A stretch of DNA of 61,717 bases, from positions 1 to 61,717 of the forward strand of contig DASUAO010000039.1 of assembly GCA_035763745.1 (NCBI GenBank), read 5' to 3'. Shown piece after piece: positions 34,036 through 42,025 of the stretch. Every line of letters starts with the position of its first letter. Position 1 is the first letter of the stretch. Below the pieces are notes generated by a model. That model was given only the letters and a program-made list of their open reading frames with translations, was not told the origin of the DNA and made no database searches. Source of the stretch: DASUAO01 sp035763745 (GTDB lineage: Bacteria > Actinomycetota > Acidimicrobiia > IMCC26256 > PALSA-555). Both the position numbers and the translations under genes were made by a program.

Positions 34036-35507
34036 CCATCAGCCGGGACCACCTCGATGCGCTGTTCGAGCCGCGTGGCGTGCTGGTCGCCGGCGTGTCG
34101 AGCCACCCGGCGAAGTTCGGCTTCGTCGCGCTGCACAACCTGCTCACGCAGGGCTTCGCGGGGCCCGTGTACGGCACCAATCGCGAGGGCGGGGAGGTTC
34201 TCGGCGTGCCGATGCTCATGTCGGTCGACGACCTGCCCGCGGACGCGACGGTCGACCTCGTGTTCGTGTGCACGCCCGCCGCCGCCAACATCGAGGTGCT
34301 CGAAGCGTGCGCCCGCAAGGGGATCCGCGCTGTGTTCGTCACGTCGGGGGGCTACGCGGAGGCGGGCGACGACGGGCGCGCCGCAGAAGCACAGCTGGTC
34401 GCTCGCGCCGACGAGCTCGGCATCCTCGTGGCCGGGCCGAACGGCCAGGGACTCGTGTCGACACCCGTGGGGCTCTGCGCCCAGATCGTCGCGCCCTACC
34501 CGCCACGCGGAGCGATCGGGATCGTGAGCCAGTCAGGGAACTTCGTCTCGTCGTTCCAGAACTTCGCCCGCGCGTCCGGCGTCGGCGTGAGTCGTGCAGT
34601 CTCGGCGGGGAACGCGGCTGCGCTCAGCGTCCCCGACCTCCTCGAGTACTACGCATCCGACGACGAGACGCGCGTCGGACTCGCGTATGTCGAAGGGATC
34701 GCGGACGGCACTGGGTTCGCACGTCGGCTCGGCGAGGTCACGGCGCGGATGCCGGTCGTGCTCCTCAAGGGCGGCGCGACCGCGGGGGGCCAACGCGCAG
34801 CCGCGTCCCACACCGGTGCGCTCGCGACCGACGACCGGGTGTTCGACGGGATGTGCCGGCAGGCGGGTGCGACGCGTGCGCGGAGCGTCGAGGAGGCGTT
34901 CGACGCCGCTGCGGCGTTCGCGACCTCGCCGCTCCCACGGGGACCGCGCGTCGCGGTGCTCACCACCGCCGGCGGCTGGGGAGTGGTCACCGCCGACGCG
35001 ATCGCGTCCTCGGAGCTCGACCTGGTCGAGCTCCCCACATCGCTGCGCGCCGCGATCGACGAACGACTGCCACCCCGATGGAGCCGGAACAACCCGATCG
35101 ATCTCGCGGGGGGTGAGACCCGCGACACCATCCCCGAGGTGCTGGACCTGGTGGCCCAGAGCCCCGAGATCGATGCCGTCGTCTACCTCGGGGTCGGGAT
35201 CCAGTCGAACCAGGCGCGTCTCATGCGCGAGGGTCGGTTCGGCTCCGACGAGGGGATCGAGCGGATCGTTGCCTACCACGAGCGCCAGGACGCGCGGTTC
35301 GCCGACGCGGCCGACGCTGCGAGCGCTGCCTCGGGCAAGCCGATCCTCACCGCGACCGAGCTGGCGCTCGCCGATCCGTCGAACCCCGGTCCGGCGACGG
35401 TGCGCGCGACCGGGCGGTACTGCTACCCGACGGGTCCCCGCGCCGTGCGCGCGCTCGAACACCTCTGGCGATACGCGCGTCATCGAAGGCGACGCGAGGG
35501 AACGTGA
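34032..35507 (+). CDS. NDP-forming acyl-CoA synthetase, alpha (CoA-binding) subunit
   Basis: 491 residues. N-terminal CoA-binding Rossmann domain (LFEPRGVLVAGVSSHPAKFGF...), then succinyl-CoA-synthetase-like domains with GAIGIVSQSGNFVSSFQ and AAASHTGALATDDRVF, where the His is the phosphorylation site. Longer than the SCS alpha subunit and in the length range of archaeal ACD alpha. Forms the enzyme with the preceding beta gene; substrate not determined. Overlaps the following dacB start (GTGA). Confidence 0.87.
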   Translation: MTISRDHLDALFEPRGVLVAGVSSHPAKFGFVALHNLLTQGFAGPVYGTNREGGEVLGVPMLMSVDDLPADATVDLVFVCTPAAANIEVLEACARKGIRAVFVTSGGYAEAGDDGRAAEAQLVARADELGILVAGPNGQGLVSTPVGLCAQIVAPYPPRGAIGIVSQSGNFVSSFQNFARASGVGVSRAVSAGNAAALSVPDLLEYYASDDETRVGLAYVEGIADGTGFARRLGEVTARMPVVLLKGGATAGGQRAAASHTGALATDDRVFDGMCRQAGATRARSVEEAFDAAAAFATSPLPRGPRVAVLTTAGGWGVVTADAIASSELDLVELPTSLRAAIDERLPPRWSRNNPIDLAGGETRDTIPEVLDLVAQSPEIDAVVYLGVGIQSNQARLMREGRFGSDEGIERIVAYHERQDARFADAADAASAASGKPILTATELALADPSNPGPATVRATGRYCYPTGPRAVRALEHLWRYARHRRRREGT

Positions 35508-36913
35508 GCCCCACCCGCACGATGGCGGCGCTGCTCGCGGTCGTCGGGATCGCGTGCGCCGTACTGGCCCTCGCGACGAGCGACGGTGCGCGACCGGCCT
35601 CGGCGCGTGCGGACGTCGGCGTGCGCACGGCCGCCTGGTCGGCCAGACGGGTTCCCCAGCCGATCGTCGACGCGGTCGGCGCTCAACGGCTCCAGACGGC
35701 ATTGGCCGAGGCCCTCGGTGCGACGCCGGCGTGTGTGGTCGTCGACTCCGGCGGTGCGGCGATCGCATCGATCGGCTCCGACGTGCCGCTGATCCCCGCG
35801 TCGACCCAGAAGATCCTCACCGTCGCGGTCGCGCTCGCTGTCCTCGGCCCCGACGCCACCCTGCAGACCCGAGCCATCGCGGCAACCGCCCCGGTCGATG
35901 GGGTCGTCGAGAAGCTGTTCCTGGTCGGCGGAGGCGATGCCCAGCTCGGCACCCCCGCGCTCCAGGCCGAGTTCGACGCCGTCGCCGAGACCCGGGGCAC
36001 GAAGATCACTCCGCTGGCGACGCTCGCCGACGGGATCGTCGCAGCCGGGGTGAAGCGCATCCCCGGCGGGATCGTCGCCGACGACTCTCGCTACGACGGC
36101 CTCCGGTACCTGCCGACGTGGAGGGACTCGTATCGGACCGACGGCCAGATCGGCCCCGTTGGTGCGCTCACCGTGGATCGCGGGTTCCGGGCCTTCCGAC
36201 CCCAGCCCGATCCCGTCGAGGATCCTGGCCTGTACGCCGTGGAGCAGCTGACCTCGATGCTGGCGGAGCGCGGCGTCACGGTCGGTCGGTCCGCCGGGCG
36301 CGGCACGGCACCCGCCGAGGGCGTGGAGGTCGCCACGGTCGCGTCGGCACCGATCTCCGACATCGCCGCCACGATCCTGCGCGCCAGCGACAACCTGGGC
36401 TCGGAGATGCTGCTGCGCGAGATCGGCGTGCGCGTGGCCCAGGCCGGGAGCACCGACGCCGGGGCGACCGCACTGGTCGCGGAGCTGGGCGAGCTCGGGA
36501 TCGACCCGACCGGCGCCGTCGTCGTCGACGGGTCGGGGCTCGACCGCGGCAATCGGACGACCTGTGGGGTCCTCGCGGCCGCGCTGGGGCTGGGAAGCCG
36601 ACCCGAGTTCGCCGCACTCTGGAACGGGATGCCCGTCGCGGGCCAGTCGGGAACGCTCGTCGACGAGTTCCGCGGCACGCCACTCGACGGGAAGCTGCGA
36701 GCCAAGACCGGGTCGCTCGACGGCGTCACCGGTCTCGCCGGCCTGCTCGACGTCGGCCGATCGCTGCGCTTCGCGTTCGTGGCGAACGGCGCGTTCACGG
36801 AGCAGGGCGGTGTCGACCTGCGGGCCCGGATCGCCGCGGTGATCGCGACGTACCCGGACGCACCGCCTGCCGACACGCTCGTCCCACGTCCGGACGCCGC
36901 CGGCACCCCGTAG
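35504..36913 (+). CDS. dacB: D-alanyl-D-alanine carboxypeptidase/endopeptidase (PBP4 type)
   Basis: 469 residues with an N-terminal signal segment (AALLAVVGIACAVLALATSDG). Penicillin-binding active-site motifs: SxxK at Ser100-Lys103 (PASTQK), SDN in ILRASDNLGSEML, and KTG in LRAKTGSLDGVTG. The long insertion between SxxK and SDN is typical of S13-family PBP4. Trims or cleaves peptidoglycan peptides outside the membrane. GTG start overlapping the preceding gene; possibly the last gene of that transcript. Confidence 0.92.
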   Translation: MSPTRTMAALLAVVGIACAVLALATSDGARPASARADVGVRTAAWSARRVPQPIVDAVGAQRLQTALAEALGATPACVVVDSGGAAIASIGSDVPLIPASTQKILTVAVALAVLGPDATLQTRAIAATAPVDGVVEKLFLVGGGDAQLGTPALQAEFDAVAETRGTKITPLATLADGIVAAGVKRIPGGIVADDSRYDGLRYLPTWRDSYRTDGQIGPVGALTVDRGFRAFRPQPDPVEDPGLYAVEQLTSMLAERGVTVGRSAGRGTAPAEGVEVATVASAPISDIAATILRASDNLGSEMLLREIGVRVAQAGSTDAGATALVAELGELGIDPTGAVVVDGSGLDRGNRTTCGVLAAALGLGSRPEFAALWNGMPVAGQSGTLVDEFRGTPLDGKLRAKTGSLDGVTGLAGLLDVGRSLRFAFVANGAFTEQGGVDLRARIAAVIATYPDAPPADTLVPRPDAAGTP

Positions 36914-36944
36914 ATCGGCCCGCGCTCGACTCGGTGCCCCGCTC

Positions 36945-36950
36945 TAGACT
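36945..36950 (+). promoter_or_regulatory. -10 box TAGACT for the 36958 operon
   Basis: TAGACT seven bases before the ATG at 36958; predicted leaderless start of a run of seven tightly packed genes. Confidence 0.5.
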
Positions 36951-36957
36951 CGGCGGG

Positions 36958-37311
36958 ATGTCCGACACGTCCGCCTCCGCTCCGCCTGCGTCGGCGAGCG
37001 CGCCCTTGCCGCAGCTGGTCCTGGAGCTCAAGGAGCTGGTCGTCGACTACGTGAAGCAGGAGACGGTCGTCCCGCTCCGCAACCTCGGCCGGTACCTGGC
37101 CTTCGGCATCGTGGGCGCCTTCCTCCTGGGGCTCGGGGTCGTGCTCCTCGGGGTCGGTGGCCTGCGGGCCCTCCAGACGGAGACGGGGACCACGTTCACG
37201 GGGGACTGGTCGTGGGCGCCGTACGGGATCGTCGTCGTCGTGATGCTCCTCGGGGGAGCGCTCACATGGAAGACCCGAACAGGCTGGCGCGACCGCAAGG
37301 AGCACCGATGA
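36958..37311 (+). CDS. Two-TM membrane protein, holin-III-like
   Basis: 117 residues: Ser/Ala/Pro-rich start, amphipathic helix LVLELKELVVDYVKQETVVP, then two membrane segments (YLAFGIVGAFLLGLGVVLLGVGGL and APYGIVVVVMLLGGALTW) and a basic tail. The layout recalls the actinobacterial 'phage holin superfamily III' (DUF1469-like) cell-envelope proteins, not a lysis gene. First gene of the operon leading to the tRNA-thiolation genes; ATGA overlap with the next. Confidence 0.72.
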   Translation: MSDTSASAPPASASAPLPQLVLELKELVVDYVKQETVVPLRNLGRYLAFGIVGAFLLGLGVVLLGVGGLRALQTETGTTFTGDWSWAPYGIVVVVMLLGGALTWKTRTGWRDRKEHR

Positions 37312-37541
37312 GCCCGAGGCGAACGTCTCACCCGACCACTCGCCGCCCGATCACGCGGGCCGACATCGAGTCGAAGCTGCGCGAGATCCAGGGCGGCACC
37401 GAGGCGGGCGCCGACGCCGCCAAGGGTGCCGGGATCGCCGCGGTCGTGGGACTGGCGCTGCTCGGTGTCCTCGTCGCCTACCTCCTGGGACGCCGCCGCG
37501 GCCGCAAGCGCCGGACGGTCGTCGAGATCCGTCGGATCTGA
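37308..37541 (+). CDS. Small single-TM protein
   Basis: 77 residues, ATGA-coupled to the previous gene. Basic polar N-terminus (PRRTSHPTTRRPITRADIES), then a Gly/Ala-rich helix and one hydrophobic segment GIAAVVGLALLGVLVAYLLG followed by a cluster of Arg/Lys (RRRGRKRR) that fixes cytoplasmic orientation of the C-terminus. No known domain; its pairing with the preceding membrane protein suggests a small envelope complex. Confidence 0.7.
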   Translation: MSPRRTSHPTTRRPITRADIESKLREIQGGTEAGADAAKGAGIAAVVGLALLGVLVAYLLGRRRGRKRRTVVEIRRI

Positions 37542-37546
37542 GGCCG

Positions 37547-37753
37547 GTGAACCAGCTCATCGTCCGGCTCTCGCGCACGGGCCTTCGCCGAGGGACGCGC
37601 GACGGATCGCAGGCCTGGCTCTGGATCGGCATCGCCGCGACTGCCATCCGTGTGCTCCGTCGTCTCCTCGCCGAACCGCCGGCGGTCGAGCGGTTCGAGC
37701 TGCGGCCCGGTGAGGCCGTCGAGATCCGGACCGTCCCCGCGCCGCGCGACTGA
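37547..37753 (+). CDS. Small basic amphipathic protein
   Basis: 68 residues from GTG. Basic N-terminus with RLSRTGLRRGTRDG, a moderately hydrophobic helix AWLWIGIAATAIRVLRRLL and a short strand-like tail (VERFELRPGEAVEIRTVP). Could be a peripheral or single-pass membrane protein. Conserved placement unknown; it sits between the membrane pair and the sulfur carrier in one operon. Confidence 0.62.
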   Translation: MNQLIVRLSRTGLRRGTRDGSQAWLWIGIAATAIRVLRRLLAEPPAVERFELRPGEAVEIRTVPAPRD

Positions 37754-37768
37754 CGACCGATCGCACCG

Positions 37769-37972
37769 ATGAAGATCACGTTGCGCAACCCTCGGCGTGA
37801 GGTCGAGCTCCGCGGGCCGATGACGGTGGTTGCGCTGCTCCAGCGGCTCGACATCAACCCGGAGTCGGTCCTCGTCATCGCCGGTGACGAGCTCGTCCCG
37901 CGTGATGCGCGCCTCGAGGACTCGGCCACCGTGGAGATCAGACCGGTCATCTCCGGGGGCGCGAGCGCATGA
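37769..37972 (+). CDS. ThiS/TtuB-like sulfur carrier
   Basis: 67 residues with a beta-grasp ubiquitin-like pattern: MKITLRNPRREVELRGPMTV, VVALLQRLDINPESVLVIAGDELVPRD, and VEIRPVISGG. Such carriers receive sulfur as a C-terminal thiocarboxylate. Here three residues (ASA) follow the Gly-Gly, so it would need trimming before activation. It overlaps the next gene (ATGA), which is a TtuA-like thiolase, so the pair most likely thiolates tRNA. Confidence 0.82.
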   Translation: MKITLRNPRREVELRGPMTVVALLQRLDINPESVLVIAGDELVPRDARLEDSATVEIRPVISGGASA

Positions 37973-38868
37973 AGTGCCGCGTGTGCCGGGGACCCGCGGC
38001 GATCGACATCCGTCGGCACAATGCGGCGTTCTGCCCGGAGCACCTCGTCGCGCACTGCGAAGAGCAGGTGCGGCGCTCGGTGCACGAGTACGACATGTTC
38101 ACCGCTGACGACCGGATCCTCGTCGCGGTCTCCGGGGGCAAGGACTCGCTCGCCCTGTGGGACCTCCTCGTCCGGCTCGGCTACGAGGCCGACGGGCTCT
38201 ACCTCGGACTGGGCATCGACGACTACTCCGACGAGTCGGGTCGCTACGCGCGCGCGTTCGCTGCCGATCGGTCGCTCACGCTCCATGAGGTCGAGCTCGG
38301 CGCGGACTTCGGGTTCACGATCCCGGATGCCGCCGCCGCGACGCATCGCTCGCCGTGCGGATCGTGTGGTCTCTCGAAGCGGCATCTCTTCAACCGCCAT
38401 GCCGTCGAGCTCGGGTACGACGTCGTGGCGACGGGCCACAACCTCGACGACGAAGCCGCGGTGCTCCTCGGCAACGTGCTTCGCTGGGACGTGAGCTACC
38501 TCGGTCGCCAGCATCCCGTGCTCCCGGCCGCGGAGGGCTTCGCGCGCAAGGTGAAGCCGCTCGTGCGCATGGGGGAGCGGGAGATGGCCGCGTACTGCGT
38601 GGTGCAGGGGATCGACTACCAGGTCGAGGAGTGCCCGATGGCGGCCGGCAACCGTCACCTCGGGTACAAGGAGATCCTGAACTCGCTGGAGGACCGATCG
38701 CCCGGGGCGAAGGCCTCCTTCATGTTCGGATATCTCGCGCGTGGGCACGAGCGGTTCCACGAGGAAGGCGCGGAGGAGCGCGCGGGCCTGGTGCCGTGCA
38801 CGTCGTGCGGTGCGCCCACCCCGGGCGGCGTGTGCGCGTTCTGCAAGCTCCGGGAACGGGCGTCGTGA
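37969..38868 (+). CDS. tRNA 2-thiolation protein, TtuA/Ncs6-like
   Basis: 299-residue PP-loop ATP pyrophosphatase. N-terminal zinc site (CRVC...FCPEH), PP-loop SGGKDS at residues 55-60, catalytic-Cys region HRSPCGSCGLSKRH near 128-136, ATGHNLDDEAAVLLGNVLRWD, and a C-terminal zinc pair (CTSCG...CAFCK). These match the TtuA/Ncs6 group that makes 2-thiouridine in tRNA with an iron-sulfur cluster. ThiS-like sulfur carrier upstream and TrmI downstream support a tRNA-modification operon. Confidence 0.9.
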   Translation: MKCRVCRGPAAIDIRRHNAAFCPEHLVAHCEEQVRRSVHEYDMFTADDRILVAVSGGKDSLALWDLLVRLGYEADGLYLGLGIDDYSDESGRYARAFAADRSLTLHEVELGADFGFTIPDAAAATHRSPCGSCGLSKRHLFNRHAVELGYDVVATGHNLDDEAAVLLGNVLRWDVSYLGRQHPVLPAAEGFARKVKPLVRMGEREMAAYCVVQGIDYQVEECPMAAGNRHLGYKEILNSLEDRSPGAKASFMFGYLARGHERFHEEGAEERAGLVPCTSCGAPTPGGVCAFCKLRERAS

Positions 38869-39662
38869 CCGTTCCCACCCAGCGGGGCCCGTTCCGACCC
38901 GGGGACAACGTCCTCTTGATCGACAACAAGCGACGCCGTCACCTCGTCGCGCTCGCCACCGGGGGGGAGTTCCACACCCATGCGGGCGTGCTGCGCCACG
39001 ACGACCTCATCGGCAAGCCCGACGGCACCACCGTGCGCACCACGAAGGGTGCGCGTCTCGTCGGCCTGCGCCCGACCCTCGCCGAGTACGTCCTCGAGAT
39101 GCCACGCGGCGCGCAGGTGATCTACCCGAAGGACCTCGGCCCGATCGTGATGCACGCGGACATCTTCCCCGGAGCCCGGGTGCTCGAGTCCGGGGTGGGC
39201 TCGGGTGCTCTCACGATGGCGCTGCTGCGCGCGGTGGGCCCGACCGGTGGGGTGATCGGCTACGAGCTGCGCGAGGACTTCGCGGACCGTGCCCGGAGGA
39301 ACGTCGAAGGGATGCTCGGAGCGGACGTGCCGCTCCGCGTCGAGGTCCGCGACGCCTATGAGGGGATCGACGTCGTCGACCTCGACCGGGTGATGCTCGA
39401 CCTCCCCGAGCCGTGGCGGGTCGTCGAGCACGCAGCCCGGGCGCTGCTCCCCGGGGGCATCCTGCTCGCGTACCTCCCGACCATCCTCCAGGTGGCGCGG
39501 CTGCACGAGACGCTCGAGGAGTCGGCGTTCGGCCTCGCCCAGACCATCGAGGTCCTCCAGCGGTCCTGGCACATCGACGGACAGTCGGTGCGTCCGGACC
39601 ACCGGATGGTGGCCCACACCGGCTTCCTCACGTTCGCCCGGCTCCTCGTCCCGCCCGGGTGA
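38865..39662 (+). CDS. trmI: tRNA (adenine58-N1)-methyltransferase TrmI
   Basis: 265 residues from GTG (GTGA overlap). N-terminal beta-barrel LLIDNKRRRHLVAL, then SAM domain: VLESGVGSGALTMALLRAVG (motif I), VIGYELREDFADRARRNV, and LDRVMLDLPEPWRVV (motif IV with DLPEP). Methylates A58 in the T-loop. In mycobacteria the homolog also lies just upstream of the proteasomal ATPase gene; here arc is about 2.4 kb further on. Confidence 0.93.
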   Translation: MTVPTQRGPFRPGDNVLLIDNKRRRHLVALATGGEFHTHAGVLRHDDLIGKPDGTTVRTTKGARLVGLRPTLAEYVLEMPRGAQVIYPKDLGPIVMHADIFPGARVLESGVGSGALTMALLRAVGPTGGVIGYELREDFADRARRNVEGMLGADVPLRVEVRDAYEGIDVVDLDRVMLDLPEPWRVVEHAARALLPGGILLAYLPTILQVARLHETLEESAFGLAQTIEVLQRSWHIDGQSVRPDHRMVAHTGFLTFARLLVPPG

Positions 39663-40834
39663 ACCTGCTCGACGCGGCGCTGCTGTTCTTCGCGATCGGC
39701 GTCGCCTACGCCGGATGGCGGGGTGGGTTCGCCGCGCGAGCACTCGGATGGGTGGGGCTCGTCATCGGTGGGGTGATCGCCGCGCTCTTCGTCGACGATG
39801 TCGCCAACGCGCTGCGGGACTCCACGCCACGGACCCGACTCCTCGGAGCGCTCGCGTTCCTCGTGCTGGTGTCGCTGCTCGGCCAGATCGCGGGCACGTT
39901 CCTCGGTGTGCTCGTCCGCCGCTGGCTGCCGACCCACCTGACCCGCGGGATCCTCGATCGGTCACTCGGCGCGGGCGCGGGGCTGGCCCTCGTGGTGATC
40001 GGTATCTGGCTCCTGACCCCGGCGCTCTCGAGCGCCCCGGGGTGGCCCGCACGCGCCACCCGGGGATCCGTGATCGTGCGCGCGCTCGACCGACTCGCGC
40101 CGGCCCCTCCGAACTCGCTGTCGGCCCTGGGCCGGCTCGTCGGCGACGCACCGTTCCCGGAGGTGTTCGCGCGTCTCACGTCGCCGGACGCAGGACCGCC
40201 ACCGGAGGGCGGCCTCGCACCCGAGGTGCTCGCGGGCGTGCGGGCGTCGGTCGTCCGGCTGGACGGCGAGGCCTGCACCCGGCTGCAGCAGGGGAGTGGT
40301 GTGGTCGTGGCCGAGGACCTGGTCCTCACGAACGCACACGTCGTCGCGGGGGAGGCCGCGACGACGGTGTCGACGGCCGGCGGTCGCCGCGTCACCGGGT
40401 CGGTCGTCGGTTTCGACCCGGCACGCGACCTCGCGCTGGTACGCGCGCCGGGTCTCGGTCTCGCGCCACTGGCTCGGGGCTCGACCGCGGTCGACGCCAC
40501 CGGCTCGGTGATCGGTTACCCCGGTGGCGGCACCCAGCTCGAGTCGCCGGCGCGGATCGCCGAGGAGATCACCGCGAACGGCACCGACATCTACCGCGAG
40601 TCGCGCACGAGCCGGACGATCTTCGTGCTCGCAGCGCAGCTCGAGCCCGGCGACTCCGGTGGGCCGCTGATCGACCAGGCCGGCGTGGTCGTCGGGCTGG
40701 CGTTCGCGGTCGACCCGGGGAGCACCATCACGGCATACGCGCTCACGGACGAGGAGATCGAAATAGGTCTCGCGTCGTTCTCGGCTCGCGGGACGCAGTC
40801 CGCGGTGGACACCGGTCGGTGCCTCGTCGGCTGA
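39659..40834 (+). CDS. MarP-type membrane serine protease (CvpA + trypsin domains)
   Basis: 391 residues. The N-terminal CvpA-like part has four membrane segments (LLDAALLFFAIGVAYAG, ALGWVGLVIGGVIAALFV, LLGALAFLVLVSLLGQIAGTFL, LGAGAGLALVVIGIWLL). The C-terminal extracytoplasmic chymotrypsin-fold domain has the triad His227 (TNAHVV), Asp257 (ARDLALV) and Ser333 (GDSGGP). Two Cys (one before the protease core, one in the C-terminal tail) could make a disulfide, as reported for MarP of M. tuberculosis, which confers acid and oxidative-stress resistance. Overlaps trmI by four bases. Confidence 0.9.
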   Translation: MNLLDAALLFFAIGVAYAGWRGGFAARALGWVGLVIGGVIAALFVDDVANALRDSTPRTRLLGALAFLVLVSLLGQIAGTFLGVLVRRWLPTHLTRGILDRSLGAGAGLALVVIGIWLLTPALSSAPGWPARATRGSVIVRALDRLAPAPPNSLSALGRLVGDAPFPEVFARLTSPDAGPPPEGGLAPEVLAGVRASVVRLDGEACTRLQQGSGVVVAEDLVLTNAHVVAGEAATTVSTAGGRRVTGSVVGFDPARDLALVRAPGLGLAPLARGSTAVDATGSVIGYPGGGTQLESPARIAEEITANGTDIYRESRTSRTIFVLAAQLEPGDSGGPLIDQAGVVVGLAFAVDPGSTITAYALTDEEIEIGLASFSARGTQSAVDTGRCLVG

Positions 40835-40852
40835 CGCGCCCAGCCGACGCCG

Positions 40853-41536
40853 TCAGACCACGATGAACGCGATGCACGCGAAATGCATCGCCGCGGCCAC
40901 GAGCACGAAGACGTGCCAGATCTCGTGGTATCCGAAGATGGCCGGCCACGGGTCGGGCCAGTGGAACGCGTGCACGAACGCGCCGACCGTGTAGAGGAGA
41001 CCGGCACCGACGATCAGCGCGAAGCCCGCTACACCGAGATCGGACCAGACGGACGGCATCGCGATGACCGCGATCCAGCCGAGTGTCACGTACACGGTGG
41101 TCACGTAGCCCCTTGGCGGCTCGAAAGGGAGCCACTCGAGCACGATCCCCGCGACCGCGAGCAGCCAGACCGGCAGGAGCACACCCCACCGGGTCCAGTG
41201 GTCGAGGGCCAACCATGACAGCGGGGTGTAGGTGCCGGCGATGGCCAGGAAGATCCCCGAGTGGTCGGCCTTGCGCATCACCGCCGTGCCGTGTTCCGTC
41301 CAACGCCCGCGGTGGTAGAGCGCGCTCGTCGCGAGCATCGCGGTGATGCAGACGGCGTAGATCGCGAGCGTGGGTCGCGCGCTCGCAGGTGCGTCGACGA
41401 CGAGCACGACGCCGGCGATCGCGAAGACGAGGGCACCCCACTGGTGACTGACGCCGCGCAGTAGCGGCTTGACGAGCTCGCCGACGGGGCCGGACGGGTG
41501 GACGGTGGTCGAGGACGCGGAGGGTGCCGGGGGCAC
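40853..41536 (-). CDS. Hemolysin III/PAQR-family membrane protein
   Basis: About 227 residues with seven hydrophobic segments. Metal-binding PAQR residues are visible: SALYHRGRWTEHG (S and H), RKADHSGIFLAIAGTYTPL (D and H), and the C-terminal YHEIWHVFVLVAAAMHF (H-x3-H). Bacterial members are called hemolysin III but probably are membrane metal-dependent hydrolases. GTG 41536 is chosen as it follows the ferredoxin stop by 14 bases; an upstream start is not possible without overlap. Cotranscribed with the ferredoxin. Confidence 0.85.
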   Translation of the reverse strand: MPPAPSASSTTVHPSGPVGELVKPLLRGVSHQWGALVFAIAGVVLVVDAPASARPTLAIYAVCITAMLATSALYHRGRWTEHGTAVMRKADHSGIFLAIAGTYTPLSWLALDHWTRWGVLLPVWLLAVAGIVLEWLPFEPPRGYVTTVYVTLGWIAVIAMPSVWSDLGVAGFALIVGAGLLYTVGAFVHAFHWPDPWPAIFGYHEIWHVFVLVAAAMHFACIAFIVV

Positions 41537-41550
41537 CCTGTGCTCGGACG

Positions 41551-41787
41551 TCAGTCCGCCTCGATGAAGATGCACTCGCCGGGGCACTCCTCGGCGGACT
41601 CCACGACGGCGTCGAGCTGACCGTCGGGGATGTTCGCGAGTCCCTCGGCGCCACCGGGGTCGCTGAATACCTTGGAGCCCTCCTTGACGTACGCCAGCCC
41701 GTCGTCGAGCAGCGTGAACACGTCGGGGGCGATCTCCTCGCAGAGACCGTCGCCGGTGCAGAGGTCCTGATCGATCCAGACCTTCAT
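41551..41787 (-). CDS. Small 3Fe-4S-type ferredoxin
   Basis: 78 residues: MKVWIDQDLCTGDGLCEEIAPDVF... with C-x5-C (the middle position that is Cys in 4Fe-4S ferredoxins is Asp) and a distal ECPGEC. This is the single-cluster actinobacterial ferredoxin that often serves cytochrome P450s or similar oxidases. A good sigma70-like promoter lies about 90 bases upstream and AGGAG precedes the ATG, so this gene has a real 5' leader, unlike its leaderless neighbors. Confidence 0.92.
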   Translation of the reverse strand: MKVWIDQDLCTGDGLCEEIAPDVFTLLDDGLAYVKEGSKVFSDPGGAEGLANIPDGQLDAVVESAEECPGECIFIEAD

Positions 41788-41877
41788 CGGGGGCAGCTCC
41801 TCTTGGGAACGACGACCGGGGCCGGAGCCCGGGTCGGGGTGGTGTCCGCACGACGCGGGGGTGCGCCGTGCCCCCGA

Positions 41878-41906
41878 AGCGTAGACGAGCGGGATCTATT
41901 TCTCAA
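41878..41906 (-). promoter_or_regulatory. Sigma70-type promoter for the ferredoxin
   Basis: On the minus strand TTGAGA (41906-41901) and TACGCT (41883-41878) are 17 bases apart. Best -35/-10 match in the window; predicted leader about 80 nt. Confidence 0.6.
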
Positions 41907-41983
41907 GCGGAGACCGGGGAAATGCACCCGACGGCGGGAAATGGGCCTGCGGAAGGTGCGCGGGTCCCCGGGGGGCTCCGGTG

Positions 41984-41989
41984 TAAGGT
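41984..41989 (+). promoter_or_regulatory. -10 box TAAGGT for arc
   Basis: TAAGGT about 36 bases before the arc GTG, with AGGAGG at 42014-42019, giving a short leader with a strong ribosome-binding site. Confidence 0.45.
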
Positions 41990-42025
41990 CCGCGCGGGCC
42001 GGATCTCGCCGGCAGGAGGTGACAG

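Noticed and set aside
36958..37311. Phage holin, implying a prophage
   Set aside because: Only the two-helix membrane layout is holin-like; all neighbors are housekeeping genes and no phage genes or attachment repeats are present.
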